Of a stretch of 64,000 nucleotides of DNA, positions 26,366-34,027 are shown one piece after another; position 1 is the stretch's first letter, and every line of letters starts with the position of its first letter. A program made the translations under genes and the position numbers. The notes below the pieces were generated by a model. That model saw only the letters and a program-made list of their open reading frames with translations. It was not told where the DNA came from and ran no database searches. Origin of the DNA: Streptomyces seoulensis (lineage in GTDB: Bacteria; Actinomycetota; Actinomycetes; Streptomycetales; Streptomycetaceae); NCBI RefSeq assembly GCF_004328625.1, contig NZ_CP032229.1:4836001-4900000 (forward strand), read 5' to 3'.

Positions 26366-27541
26366 TCACTCGCGGTGGGTCGGTGCCACCGCGTCGACAG
26401 GCTCGTTGTGCCAGGGCAGCGCGTCCGTCATCGACGGCCACATCCGGGCGATCCCCAAAAGTGTCGCGGGGCTGCCGTGCTCCACGCCGGGCAGCGGACG
26501 GGGGACGGAGGGGGGCGCACCGGCGAGCTTGGCCCGTCGGGCCTGGCCCAGCGTTCCGGCCAGTGCGGCGGCGGCGAGCCAATGGTCCGGCGCCCCTTTC
26601 CGCCGGGCATGCCGCTGCGCCTCTTCATAGGCGCCGGGCTGGACGAACCGCTGCAGATCCAGGAGCGCGTCATAGGTCTCGATCGTCTGCCTGTGAGCCT
26701 GCAGCGCCAGCGGGGAACGCGGTCGCAGGACCTCCTGGAGCCTGGTCCGCTGGGGGCTGGTGAGCGCTACCTGGGGTACTGCCAGAACAAGATCGCGCCA
26801 TAGTGGCCACAGACGCCAGGTGACGCGCAGGGCGCTCCATGACCGGACGAGGGTGGTCGCGGTGGGGACCAGTAGCGATGCCGCCCTGATGCAGCCGTGG
26901 ACACCGATGAGCAGGGACAGGTAGGGGAGCATGGCGGAGGTGCCGCCGTAGAGGTGCCAGAGGTAGCCGCACCAGAAGACGAGCGCGAGGACGCTTCCGG
27001 CGGCGAACAGCCGCAGTGACCAGACGAGATCGCGATCCTCGGTGCGCAGGCTGTACGACCAGCAGACCACGAGCGCGACGGCGTCACCGGCCAGGTGGGC
27101 CACGATGAGGATCCACCAGTAGGGGAACGCCGGGTCGGCCGGCCCCTGGACGGATGTGACAGTCTCGTGCGGGTGGCCGGCTTGCAGTAGGTCAAGGGCG
27201 ACCAGCGCGCCCATCACCGTTGTCAGCCCCGCAGCCACGGTGAGGCGCAGGCGGCGAACCCGGGTGGAGTCGACCATGAAGAGAAGGACCAGCCCTGCGC
27301 TGAGGACGCCGATCAGGTTCCGGGTCAGGGCGACCGTGTGAAGTTCCATGCCGGTGTGCGTGAGCCGGCCGACGACCTCGGGCTGGAAGAGCGTGATGGC
27401 GACGGCCGTGGCCAGGACTGTGTGCCACAGTCCCCGCTGGTGCGGCTGGCGCAGCGCGGGCCGGGCGCGCAGGACGAGGGCGAACCACATGGAGGCGGTG
27501 CTGAAGAGCCCTACTCGGGTGGCCAGTTCAGAGACCGACAT
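26366..27541 (-). CDS. MAB_1171c/DUF6545-like membrane protein
   Basis: This 391-aa protein has about seven TM helices in its first ~240 residues (for example LIGVLSAGLVLLFMV, LILIVAHLAGDAVALVV-type segments and AMLPYLSLLIGVHGC). A soluble C-terminal half follows, with RLWPLWRDLV, LEVLRP-type and ETYDALLDLQRFV segments. This organisation is that of the actinobacterial MAB_1171c family, which is almost always encoded beside an ImmA/IrrE peptidase and an XRE regulator, as here. Its start overlaps the peptidase gene by 14 bp, so the two are co-translated. Its function is unknown; a membrane anchor or sensor for the peptidase-regulator pair is a reasonable inference. Confidence 0.8.
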   Translation of the reverse strand: MSVSELATRVGLFSTASMWFALVLRARPALRQPHQRGLWHTVLATAVAITLFQPEVVGRLTHTGMELHTVALTRNLIGVLSAGLVLLFMVDSTRVRRLRLTVAAGLTTVMGALVALDLLQAGHPHETVTSVQGPADPAFPYWWILIVAHLAGDAVALVVCWSYSLRTEDRDLVWSLRLFAAGSVLALVFWCGYLWHLYGGTSAMLPYLSLLIGVHGCIRAASLLVPTATTLVRSWSALRVTWRLWPLWRDLVLAVPQVALTSPQRTRLQEVLRPRSPLALQAHRQTIETYDALLDLQRFVQPGAYEEAQRHARRKGAPDHWLAAAALAGTLGQARRAKLAGAPPSVPRPLPGVEHGSPATLLGIARMWPSMTDALPWHNEPVDAVAPTHRE

Positions 27542-28049
27542 TGTCTGTCACTCCCAGGAACGCGCCGAGACGGCCGAGAGAGCCGGCCACCGGACCGGTC
27601 TTCTCGGCGCTCTGTATCAGGCTGGCGATCATCTCGGCTTCCTGTTCCTCGGCGGTCGTGTAACTGGTCCGAGCCATCAACCGCTTTACGAGATGGGGCT
27701 GCAGGCCGCCGAGAAGCCGGCCCGTCAGCTCGTCGCCCGGGTCCGTAATGCCCCGATGGTGGTCGCACAGGACGTGGCCGATCTCGTGCAGGATGATGTG
27801 TTCGCGGTGCAGGGGTGCGGTCCGGGCCTCGTAGAAGACGTAGTCGGCGTCGTCGGTGCCCAGCCAGAGGCCGCAGGCTCCGGTGATCGCCGCCTGCTCG
27901 GGCAGTTCCTTCAGAACGAGCGGTCGGCCTCTGAGTTCCTCCACCCGCTCACAGATCGCGTCGAGAGAAAGGGACCGGTGCACCCCGAGATCATGCAGGA
28001 TCGCCGCACACTTCCGCTGTAACTTGGCATACTCCCCCGTTCGTCGCAT
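27528..28049 (-). CDS. ImmA/IrrE-family metallopeptidase
   Basis: The 173-aa protein has the zinc-binding HEIGH motif (88-92) followed by HVLCDHH and a downstream glutamate helix (EEQEAEMIASLI), the arrangement of ImmA/IrrE-type metallopeptidases. Characterised members (Bacillus ImmA, Deinococcus IrrE) cleave an XRE-type repressor to derepress genes under stress. The neighbouring XRE gene 117 bp upstream is the obvious candidate partner. The start is ATG at 28049. A TTA codon (plus 28020-28022) lies near the N-terminus and may make expression bldA-dependent. It overlaps the membrane protein gene downstream. Confidence 0.92.
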   Translation of the reverse strand: MRRTGEYAKLQRKCAAILHDLGVHRSLSLDAICERVEELRGRPLVLKELPEQAAITGACGLWLGTDDADYVFYEARTAPLHREHIILHEIGHVLCDHHRGITDPGDELTGRLLGGLQPHLVKRLMARTSYTTAEEQEAEMIASLIQSAEKTGPVAGSLGRLGAFLGVTDNVGL

Positions 28050-28166
28050 CTGCTCTCACCCCCGTCCCGGGTGACAGAAACGCGAAAGACGCCTGAACGC
28101 TTGCATGAGCGGGCTTCGTCCCTCTTGCTCTCACTGGTCGTGGCTGCCCCGACTCTCCACACGGAT

Positions 28167-28619
28167 TCACCGGCCGGGACGCTGGTGTCCTCCTGCGGAG
28201 TCGGACTCGCCGGACATCGCGTTCACGAGTGCGAGAAGGGCGTCGAGCCCTGCCTCCGACAACTCGTCGGCACGAAAGGCAAGTGTGCGTACCTTGCTGT
28301 TGCCCAGGGCGGCGGCGAACTCCATCTGGCGCCTCACTTTCTCGGAGACCTCCTCGTCGGTGAAGTAGTCCGGCGTGACGCCGAAATACTCTGCCAGCAC
28401 CCGGAGGTGGTCGCGTGTCACGTTGCGCTTCCGCCCCGTCGCCAGCTCCCATAGGTACGTGGCCGAGAACGTCCGCCCCGTGCTTTGGCGGATCTCCTCC
28501 GCGATCTTGCTGTAGGGAGGACGGTTGCCCCGGTAGTAGGCGTTGACGATGTCTTCGAGCCGTCGAGCCAGGGATGACGGGCCCGCCGTGCTGTTGTCGC
28601 CGTTGCTGCTGCTGGCCAA
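28167..28619 (-). CDS. XRE-family HTH transcriptional regulator
   Basis: The ~150-aa protein has an N-terminal helix-turn-helix (SSLARRLEDIVNAYY, YSKIAEEIRQ, FSATYLWELATGRKRNVTRDHLRVLAEYFGV) and a C-terminal helical region (EVSEKVRRQMEFAAAL to EAGLDALLALVNAMS). This is the usual partner of ImmA/MAB_1171c pairs in Streptomyces. I chose TTG at 28619, eight bases after GGGAG. A longer frame reaches TTG at 28679 and would include a TTA codon at 28641-28643, but homologues normally begin close to the SSLARRL segment. It probably represses its own operon and perhaps the divergent promoter at 28822-28850. Confidence 0.85.
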   Translation of the reverse strand: MASSSNGDNSTAGPSSLARRLEDIVNAYYRGNRPPYSKIAEEIRQSTGRTFSATYLWELATGRKRNVTRDHLRVLAEYFGVTPDYFTDEEVSEKVRRQMEFAAALGNSKVRTLAFRADELSEAGLDALLALVNAMSGESDSAGGHQRPGR

Positions 28620-28810
28620 GTCTTCAACTCCCGGGCGCGATAACACGTCTGTGTCCAGCGGACAGGGTAGGACACCCAACTTATCTGCTGAATCGCTGCG
28701 TTGCCCACTCTCTCCAGGCGCGCGACCGGTTTTGGGCTCAAAATCTCCCCTGTTCCGCTCGCGGAAAAGTGTGCGGAGTCGGTGCTGGCCGACGACATCA
28801 ACGGAGGCTC

Positions 28811-28850
28811 CAGCGGATCGGTTGACACTATTTCATCCGCTGAGTACGGT
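28811..28850 (+). promoter_or_regulatory. Consensus promoter embedded in an inverted repeat
   Basis: TTGACA (28822-28827), a 17-bp spacer and TACGGT (28845-28850) make a very good HrdB-type promoter on the + strand. CAGCGGAT (28811-28818) and ATCCGCTG (28835-28842) form a perfect 8-bp inverted repeat that straddles the -35 element, as expected for a repressor operator. It points at the regulator gene starting at 29127, leaving a leader of about 270 nt. The rest of 28620-29126 shows no convincing gene. Confidence 0.65.
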
Positions 28851-29126
28851 CCCTGAGTGCTTGCGTCGCACCAGGGGGAATCGCGGGGATGATAGCCGTA
28901 CCGGAGCCGACGGGATCCGACGCAGATCCGCGAGCCGACCTCGTCACGTGTGCAGAAGTCCCGAGGGCCTGCCGTGCCCGACCATCGGCAGTGTCCGACG
29001 TCTCCTCGCCGGTTCGGCACAGCGCACACACGAGGGGCCGAGCCGTCCGGCCGAATGGTCCGCAGCCGGTGTCCGTGGAAAGGCATGACGCACGAACCGC
29101 TCGAGCCGAGTTGAGGAGACAGCGCA

Positions 29127-29948
29127 TTGGTCTACATGCATCTCACGGTAAAAGACCTTTCTCGCATCCGCTTTGTCGGCTCCCTCGGACTGGATCTCGA
29201 AGCCCGGTTCGCCGAGCTCAGATACGCGGACACGCGACCGGACGAGTTCGCGGACTGGCGGATGAAGGTGCGGAGAAGACTCCGCCAGGCGAGCACGTCC
29301 GGTGGGCCGGGCACCGGCTTCCTGCGACGCGCGCCGGGAGCGCCGCCCCACGCCGACACGAGGCGGTTCAGCTCGGTGGCCGTGGTGCCTTTTTGGGGGC
29401 GAATACGGAACCACCTGGAACAGGAACGTGAAGCGCGTGGCCGCGCTGTCCTCTCCGGTGGTGTGGAAAGCCTCCTCAACGAGTTGCACCCCTCCATCAG
29501 CTGGCACGCCCCCCTACTCCACGTGGACGACGAGCAGGAAGGCCAGCGAGCCGACCCGCTCGGGGAGGGCCTGGTCATTGCTCCATCGCTGTTCGCGCTG
29601 GGGCCGATGGTCCTCGATGCGGAGACGGGCGGCCAGGACGCCCCCGTCCTCGTCTACAACGTCAGTCCCACCACCGACACCGCCGCCGGACTCTGGCAAC
29701 AGGAGGAGGACCGGACCGCTGCTCTGAGTGATCTCCTCGGGCACACCCGCGCGAACGTCCTCGAATCCTTGCGGTCGCCCATGTCCATCAGCGAGATATC
29801 CCGCCGTCTCGACCTCTCCCACCCCTCCGTCAGCAGGCATCTGGGTGTCCTGCGCAGGTCCGGGATGGTCGCTCCCGAACGCCGGGACAACCTGACCCTG
29901 CACCGACTGACACACCTCGGCGAGACGGTGCTCGGCCGGAGGGACTGA
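29127..29948 (+). CDS. ArsR-type winged-helix transcriptional regulator
   Basis: The 273-aa protein has a C-terminal winged helix (LGHTRANVLESLRSPMSISE, RRLDLSHPSVSRHLGVLRRSG, then a wing around RRDNLTLHRLT). Its N-terminal ~190 residues form a separate domain of unknown function, as in the long actinobacterial ArsR-like regulators. No metal-binding CxC motif is visible, so it is not a classical metal sensor. The start chosen is TTG at 29127, eight bases after GAGGAG; ATG at 29136 is the alternative. The consensus promoter at 28822 probably drives it. Downstream lies a broken ABC ATPase fragment, possibly its former target. Confidence 0.85.
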   Translation: MVYMHLTVKDLSRIRFVGSLGLDLEARFAELRYADTRPDEFADWRMKVRRRLRQASTSGGPGTGFLRRAPGAPPHADTRRFSSVAVVPFWGRIRNHLEQEREARGRAVLSGGVESLLNELHPSISWHAPLLHVDDEQEGQRADPLGEGLVIAPSLFALGPMVLDAETGGQDAPVLVYNVSPTTDTAAGLWQQEEDRTAALSDLLGHTRANVLESLRSPMSISEISRRLDLSHPSVSRHLGVLRRSGMVAPERRDNLTLHRLTHLGETVLGRRD

Positions 29949-30084
29949 GCGGCCCGGTAACGGCCGGGGAGCCCGGCCGTTCGCGGCCTCACGGTGCCCG
30001 CGGGCCCGTTTCCGCAAGGGCTTCCGCCTCGTGGGTGCGTCGGGGGCCGGCGGTGAAGCTCGCGCGTGCCCGTCGCCGTACCGG

Positions 30085-30216
30085 CCGGTCCTGGCACAGG
30101 CGGATCTGACGATCCCCAGGGGACGGCCGACGGCCGTCATCGGACCGTCCGGCGCCGGAAGACCACCCTCCTGTCACTGATCGCCGGTGCCCCGCGCATG
30201 AGCTCGGGAACCGTGC
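30085..30216 (+). pseudogene. Fragment of an ABC transporter ATPase, frameshifted in Walker A
   Basis: The + strand encodes an N-terminal ATPase segment ending in VIGPSGAG at 30136-30159. One base is missing in the expected lysine codon, and restoring it continues as TTLLSLIAGAPRMSSG. No signature or Walker B follows. The remnant lies 137 bp after the ArsR-type regulator. The rest of 29949-30570 shows no supported gene. Confidence 0.65.
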
Positions 30217-30573
30217 GACGGCGGTGGCTCGCCGGGGCAGGTCGTCCGGGCATTCCTGCAGCCGGTCCAGGAAAGCGTGGGCCGCCCGGCGGCCACCCAC
30301 GGTGCTGGTGCCCGAGGGCGGCCGAAGTGGCCGGGGCGGGGCGAACGGTGGCGGGAGAGGTCGCGTCCGTGACGCTCACATGACGCTCCGGCCCGGGCTG
30401 GGCCGGGCCGGAGCCAGAGGGAGCCACTCTTACCTGCGGTTTTCTCCGACCAGGGGATTCGGACATGTTTCCGATGACGCATCACGTGGAGTGCGTGGCG
30501 ATTCTGGAGCCTGCTGCAAAGGGCATCTGACCTGCGGTTGTGTTCTGGTGTCGGAGTAGTGGGGGGATGTGCA

Positions 30574-30602
30574 CTGAGTGAACGCTCCTCGCGTTCACTC
30601 AG
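30574..30602. terminator. Perfect 12-bp stem-loop at the end of the esterase remnant
   Basis: The arms 30574-30585 and 30591-30602 are perfectly complementary with a 5-nt loop. The stop codon of the minus-strand esterase fragment lies within the right arm. It looks like an intrinsic terminator kept after the gene lost its 3' part, or the scar of a rearrangement. Confidence 0.7.
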
Positions 30603-30892
30603 GGGCCGCTGCTCCAGTCCAGCGCGAAGGTGCGGAAGCCCTTGTGCTCCACCAGGTAGCGCAGCACGCGGTGCTTGAGCGTCAAGAACTCGTGGGAATT
30701 GTGCGTTGCCCCGCCCAGCCCCACCACCCTCGCGTCGCCCACCGTACGACCCAGGGGCCGCAGGTCGCTCAGGTCGCCGCGTGGGCCGGTGGTGCGCAGC
30801 GGGTGGGTGCCGCGATCCGCGGCCGCCACCGCGCGTATTTCGGGCGGTGGCGGGACACCGGGGCCGACGATGCCCGTGCAGAACGGCGGCAC
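30599..30892 (-). pseudogene. N-terminal remnant of an erythromycin-esterase-family protein
   Basis: The 97-aa reading frame contains LRPLGRTVGDARVVGLGGATHNSHEF and LKHRVLRYLVEHKGFRTFALDW. These match the N-terminal region of erythromycin esterase family proteins, which carry a G-E-x-T-H motif here altered to GGATH. Full proteins are about 400 aa; this one stops two residues after DWSSG, at a perfect hairpin. The conserved Glu of the active-site region appears to be Gly. It is most likely a truncated, inactive gene. It lies between the ABC fragment and the type II thioesterase. Confidence 0.65.
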
Positions 30893-31013
30893 TGCCGACC
30901 GGGGTGAGTACGGACCGGATGCGTGCCATAGGCCCAGGCCCCGCTCCCGCCGGCCTCAAGGCATCCGACGGGCCTCCGACTTCGGTGCGCGTTGTCCCGG
31001 CTCGGGTACCCCG

Positions 31014-31766
31014 CTATGCGGGAAGTGTCTGTGCCGGTTCCATGGAGATACGGGCCACCTCCTCGGCCGCCGGTACGAGGTAGAAGTGGTCGCCCCGCAG
31101 CACGGTGAGGTTGAAGGGGCCCGAGGTGAGAGCGCGCCATCCTGCCGCCTCGTCGGGGGTGACCTGTGGATCCCGGTCACCGGTCAGGGCATGGACGGCG
31201 GTCCGCAGCACCGGCGCGTCGGGCCGCCGGCGGTAGTCGTTGATCAGGCGGTAGTCGTTGCGAATGGCGGGCAGAACCAGCTCCCGCAGGTCGGGGTCGT
31301 CGAACACGGCCGCGTTCGTGCCACCCAGGGAGCTGACGGCCGCGATGACCTCATCGTCCGTCCGCACCGCGGGCCCTGGGCCACCGTCGGGGGACCGGCC
31401 CGAGACGCACAGGCGGGTGACGTCGTGCGCGGCCCCCGCCTGTTCGATGCGCAGGAGCGTCTCGTAGGCGATGGCCGCGCCCATGCTGTGTCCGAAGAGC
31501 ACGGTGGGCAACGACGGCAGGGTCAGCAGTTCCCCGGCGATGGCCGATACCAGCGGATCCATCGCCGGGACCAGCGGTTCGCGGAACCGGTTCTCGCGCC
31601 CCGGGTACTGGACGGCCAGGAGCTCCACCGAGGGGTCCACGTACTGACCCCAGGGACGGTAGAAGTTCGCCACGCCGCCCGCGTGGGGAAAGCAGACCAG
31701 CCGGCGTGCGGGGCGCTCGGGCCGGGTGTGGCGGGTCAGGTACGGCGAGGGCGGGGACAGGGGCAT
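31014..31766 (-). CDS. Type II thioesterase
   Basis: The 250-aa alpha/beta hydrolase starts with ATG at 31766. It shows the type II thioesterase pattern: LVCFPHAGG near residue 23, the nucleophile elbow GHSMG with Ser94, an acidic residue in ALTGDRDPQV and the catalytic His in GDHFYL near residue 227. Such enzymes are cytoplasmic editors that remove aberrant acyl groups from carrier proteins of PKS and NRPS lines. It is divergent from the C5N/PKS genes and is the nearest editing enzyme to them, so it most likely serves the PKS. The 247 bp between its stop and the esterase fragment start (30893-31013 included) show nothing else convincing. Confidence 0.93.
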   Translation of the reverse strand: MPLSPPSPYLTRHTRPERPARRLVCFPHAGGVANFYRPWGQYVDPSVELLAVQYPGRENRFREPLVPAMDPLVSAIAGELLTLPSLPTVLFGHSMGAAIAYETLLRIEQAGAAHDVTRLCVSGRSPDGGPGPAVRTDDEVIAAVSSLGGTNAAVFDDPDLRELVLPAIRNDYRLINDYRRRPDAPVLRTAVHALTGDRDPQVTPDEAAGWRALTSGPFNLTVLRGDHFYLVPAAEEVARISMEPAQTLPA

Positions 31767-32386
31767 GTCAGGTTTCCGATCTTCAGCAGGGGAGTGACTC
31801 GCCCGGCGGGGTGAGGCTGTCGCCGGGTCCGGTGGGCGCCCGTGTCGGTGTGCGACGCGGGCACCGGGGATCAGCGCCAGTCCATGGTCACATCGAGGCC
31901 GCTGTAGCTCGCCGGCGATGCCCCCCGCCTAGCGGGCGAACCGGTGCCGGCGGCACCACCCTCCTGGAACGACGTCCACAACTCGCGGGCGGTGCGAGCA
32001 GTGCCGCAGGGCAGCGGTGCTCTGTCCCCCGAGCTGCGAAGGTCGGGGTTCGTGAGGGGTCCTGGCGAAGAGCCAGGAAGTGGATCTTCTCCCGAGATGT
32101 GCAAGCTCGCTGGTCAGAGGGGGTGCGCTGGTGCTCGCCGAGGAGTTTCGGTGGCTCTGGACTCCCGCTCCGTCCCCGGTCCCGGAGGTGCGGTCACCTC
32201 GCCGGGTGCGCCGGCGCCCCGAGAGGCCGCCCGGCCTGTGCCCCGAACGGCTACCCCGATCGGGATGCCTTCCGGCTCTCCGTTGTAGCCGGTCGAACGA
32301 TCTACCGCCTCCTTCCCCGGCACGGTGAAGATTGAACGCCCGATCGGACGACGTCGTGACAGTTGGCAAGGTAAAAGGAAGGTCCC
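31767..32386. other. 620-bp intergenic region between divergent thioesterase and C5N operon
   Basis: No reading frame here has convincing homology. A minus-strand frame (31871-32104, 77 aa) ends in SYSGLDVTMDWR and has no recognised family. The region must hold the divergent promoters for the thioesterase and the C5N operon. A clear ribosome site (AAGGAAGG) precedes the ATG at 32387, but I see no strong -10/-35 pair. Confidence 0.5.
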
Positions 32387-33970
32387 ATGAGCCTGCCGCA
32401 GCATTGGTGGAGCGCAAGTCGGAGTTATGTCTCGGAGATCCTCTCGCTGTTCGCGGCCACGCCGGACCGGGATTTCGTTCATTGGCGCGGCAAGGCGTTC
32501 TCCGGTGGTGAAATGGTCCGGTCCGTCACGGACGCGTTCCTTGCGCTGCGCGACCGCGGAGTGGGCAAGGGGGATGTGGTGGCGATATTCGTCGCACCCA
32601 ACAGCCCCGAGATGCTCACCGTGCGCTACGCGACCCATCTGCTCGGCGGCGCCGTGTGTTATCTGCGAACCACCAATCCGGGTACCAGGACGACGGTACT
32701 TCCGCTGGATCACCAGATGCAGATCCTGCGCGAGACCGATGCGGTGACCCTCTATGCCGACGAGGAGTGCTCGGAGCGCGCGACCGAGCTGGCCGAGGCC
32801 GGTGGGCTTCCTCTGACGCGCGTTCAGGACGGGGGGCGCGGGGAGGCCGGCCCGGCCGAGGGCATGGTTGCCCCGGAGCTCGCGTCATGGGATCCGCAGG
32901 CGCTGGCCTTCATCGGCTTCACGAGTGGCAGCACCGGCCGGCCCAAGGGCATCCGGCTGTCGGGCCGCGCGTGGGAAGCCACGGTGCGCGCGTGGATGGA
33001 TGTCGGTCGTGAATACGACTGTGCGTCGATCCTGGTGACGACCCCGCTGAGTCACGGCGTCGCCGCGATGGTGGACGCGGTCTTCGCGCTGGACGGAGCG
33101 CTCCATCTCCATGAGAGCTTCGATGCCGAGAAGTTCGTCGACGCCGTCTCCGCCGAGAAGCAGATCTCGTGGACGTTCATGGCGACGAACCACGTGTTCC
33201 AGGTCATGGACCATCTGGCCGGGCGCGGAATTCGTGACACTGCCGATCTGGAAGCCGCGGGCCTTTCCTCGCTGAAGCGGATCGTCTATGGCGGCAGCCC
33301 TGCGGCACCCGCGCGCATCGCACAGGCTTTTCAGCTGTTCGGCCCTGCCATGGCGCAGGGTTACGCCACGAGTGAGAGCGGCCGGATCACGATCCTGACT
33401 CCTCTGGAGCACGGCGACCCGGAACTCGCGGCCACGGTCGGCCGGCCCTTTCCCGAGGTGGAGGTCGCCGTCTGCAACTCCAGTACCGGCGCGCAGTTGG
33501 CGCCGGGGGAGATCGGCGAGGTCCGTGTCCGCTCGCCTCAGATGATGGACGGCTACAACCGCAACCCGGAACTGACCGCACAGGTCATTCGGGACGGCTG
33601 GTATTTCACCGGTGATATCGGGCGCCTCGATGAGCGGGGCTATCTGACTCTCCTGGGGCGGGTGGCCCACGTCATCAAGGTCGGCGGCGTCAAGGTGCAT
33701 CCCATCGTTCTCGAGGCGGAGATCCTCTCCCACCCCGGAGTTCTGCACGCGGCCGTCTACGGCGTGCAGGACGAGGACGGAAGCGATCACATCCACGCCG
33801 CCGTCGAATGCGACCCGGCCGCGGTGGTCGACGTGGAGGACATCCGTACTCGGATCGCCGAGAGGCTCTCTCCGATTCACGTGCCCGAGAAAGTACACGT
33901 CCTGAGCGCTCTGCCGATGAACAGCAACGGCAAGCCCGACAAGGTGCTTCTGAAGTCCCAGTATTCCTAG
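32387..33970 (+). CDS. ANL-superfamily ligase, probable C5N amide synthetase
   Basis: The 527-aa adenylate-forming enzyme starts with ATG at 32387 after AAGGAAGG. It has the P-loop TSGSTGRPKG (179-188), the YGGSPAAPARI and GYATSE core motifs, YFTGDIG, a hinge region GRVAHVIKVGG and the C-terminal catalytic lysine in NSNGKPDK. C5N pathways (for example asukamycin and moenomycin) use two such enzymes: one makes ALA-CoA and the other activates the polyketide acid and couples it to the C5N amine. This enzyme is the less canonical acyl-CoA ligase of the two here, so I assign it the amide synthetase role by elimination. It heads the operon with the ALA synthase and the second ligase. Confidence 0.85.
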   Translation: MSLPQHWWSASRSYVSEILSLFAATPDRDFVHWRGKAFSGGEMVRSVTDAFLALRDRGVGKGDVVAIFVAPNSPEMLTVRYATHLLGGAVCYLRTTNPGTRTTVLPLDHQMQILRETDAVTLYADEECSERATELAEAGGLPLTRVQDGGRGEAGPAEGMVAPELASWDPQALAFIGFTSGSTGRPKGIRLSGRAWEATVRAWMDVGREYDCASILVTTPLSHGVAAMVDAVFALDGALHLHESFDAEKFVDAVSAEKQISWTFMATNHVFQVMDHLAGRGIRDTADLEAAGLSSLKRIVYGGSPAAPARIAQAFQLFGPAMAQGYATSESGRITILTPLEHGDPELAATVGRPFPEVEVAVCNSSTGAQLAPGEIGEVRVRSPQMMDGYNRNPELTAQVIRDGWYFTGDIGRLDERGYLTLLGRVAHVIKVGGVKVHPIVLEAEILSHPGVLHAAVYGVQDEDGSDHIHAAVECDPAAVVDVEDIRTRIAERLSPIHVPEKVHVLSALPMNSNGKPDKVLLKSQYS

Positions 33971-34027
33971 ACCGTGCAACCTTCGGTTCGCAGTTCAATT
34001 CGACCACTACGTCGAGAAGGCGAGTGC

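Noticed and set aside
28889..29431. 180-aa + strand frame after the consensus promoter
   Set aside because: It overlaps the ArsR-type gene in another frame, is Arg/Pro/Ala rich and shows no domain.
30085..30602. Insertion sequence or attachment site at the gene remnants
   Set aside because: No transposase motif and no flanking direct or terminal inverted repeats were found; the hairpin at 30574-30602 is explained as a terminator.
31871..32104. 77-aa minus-strand frame as a precursor peptide
   Set aside because: No leader/core pattern, no neighbouring RiPP maturation enzyme and a poor start context.
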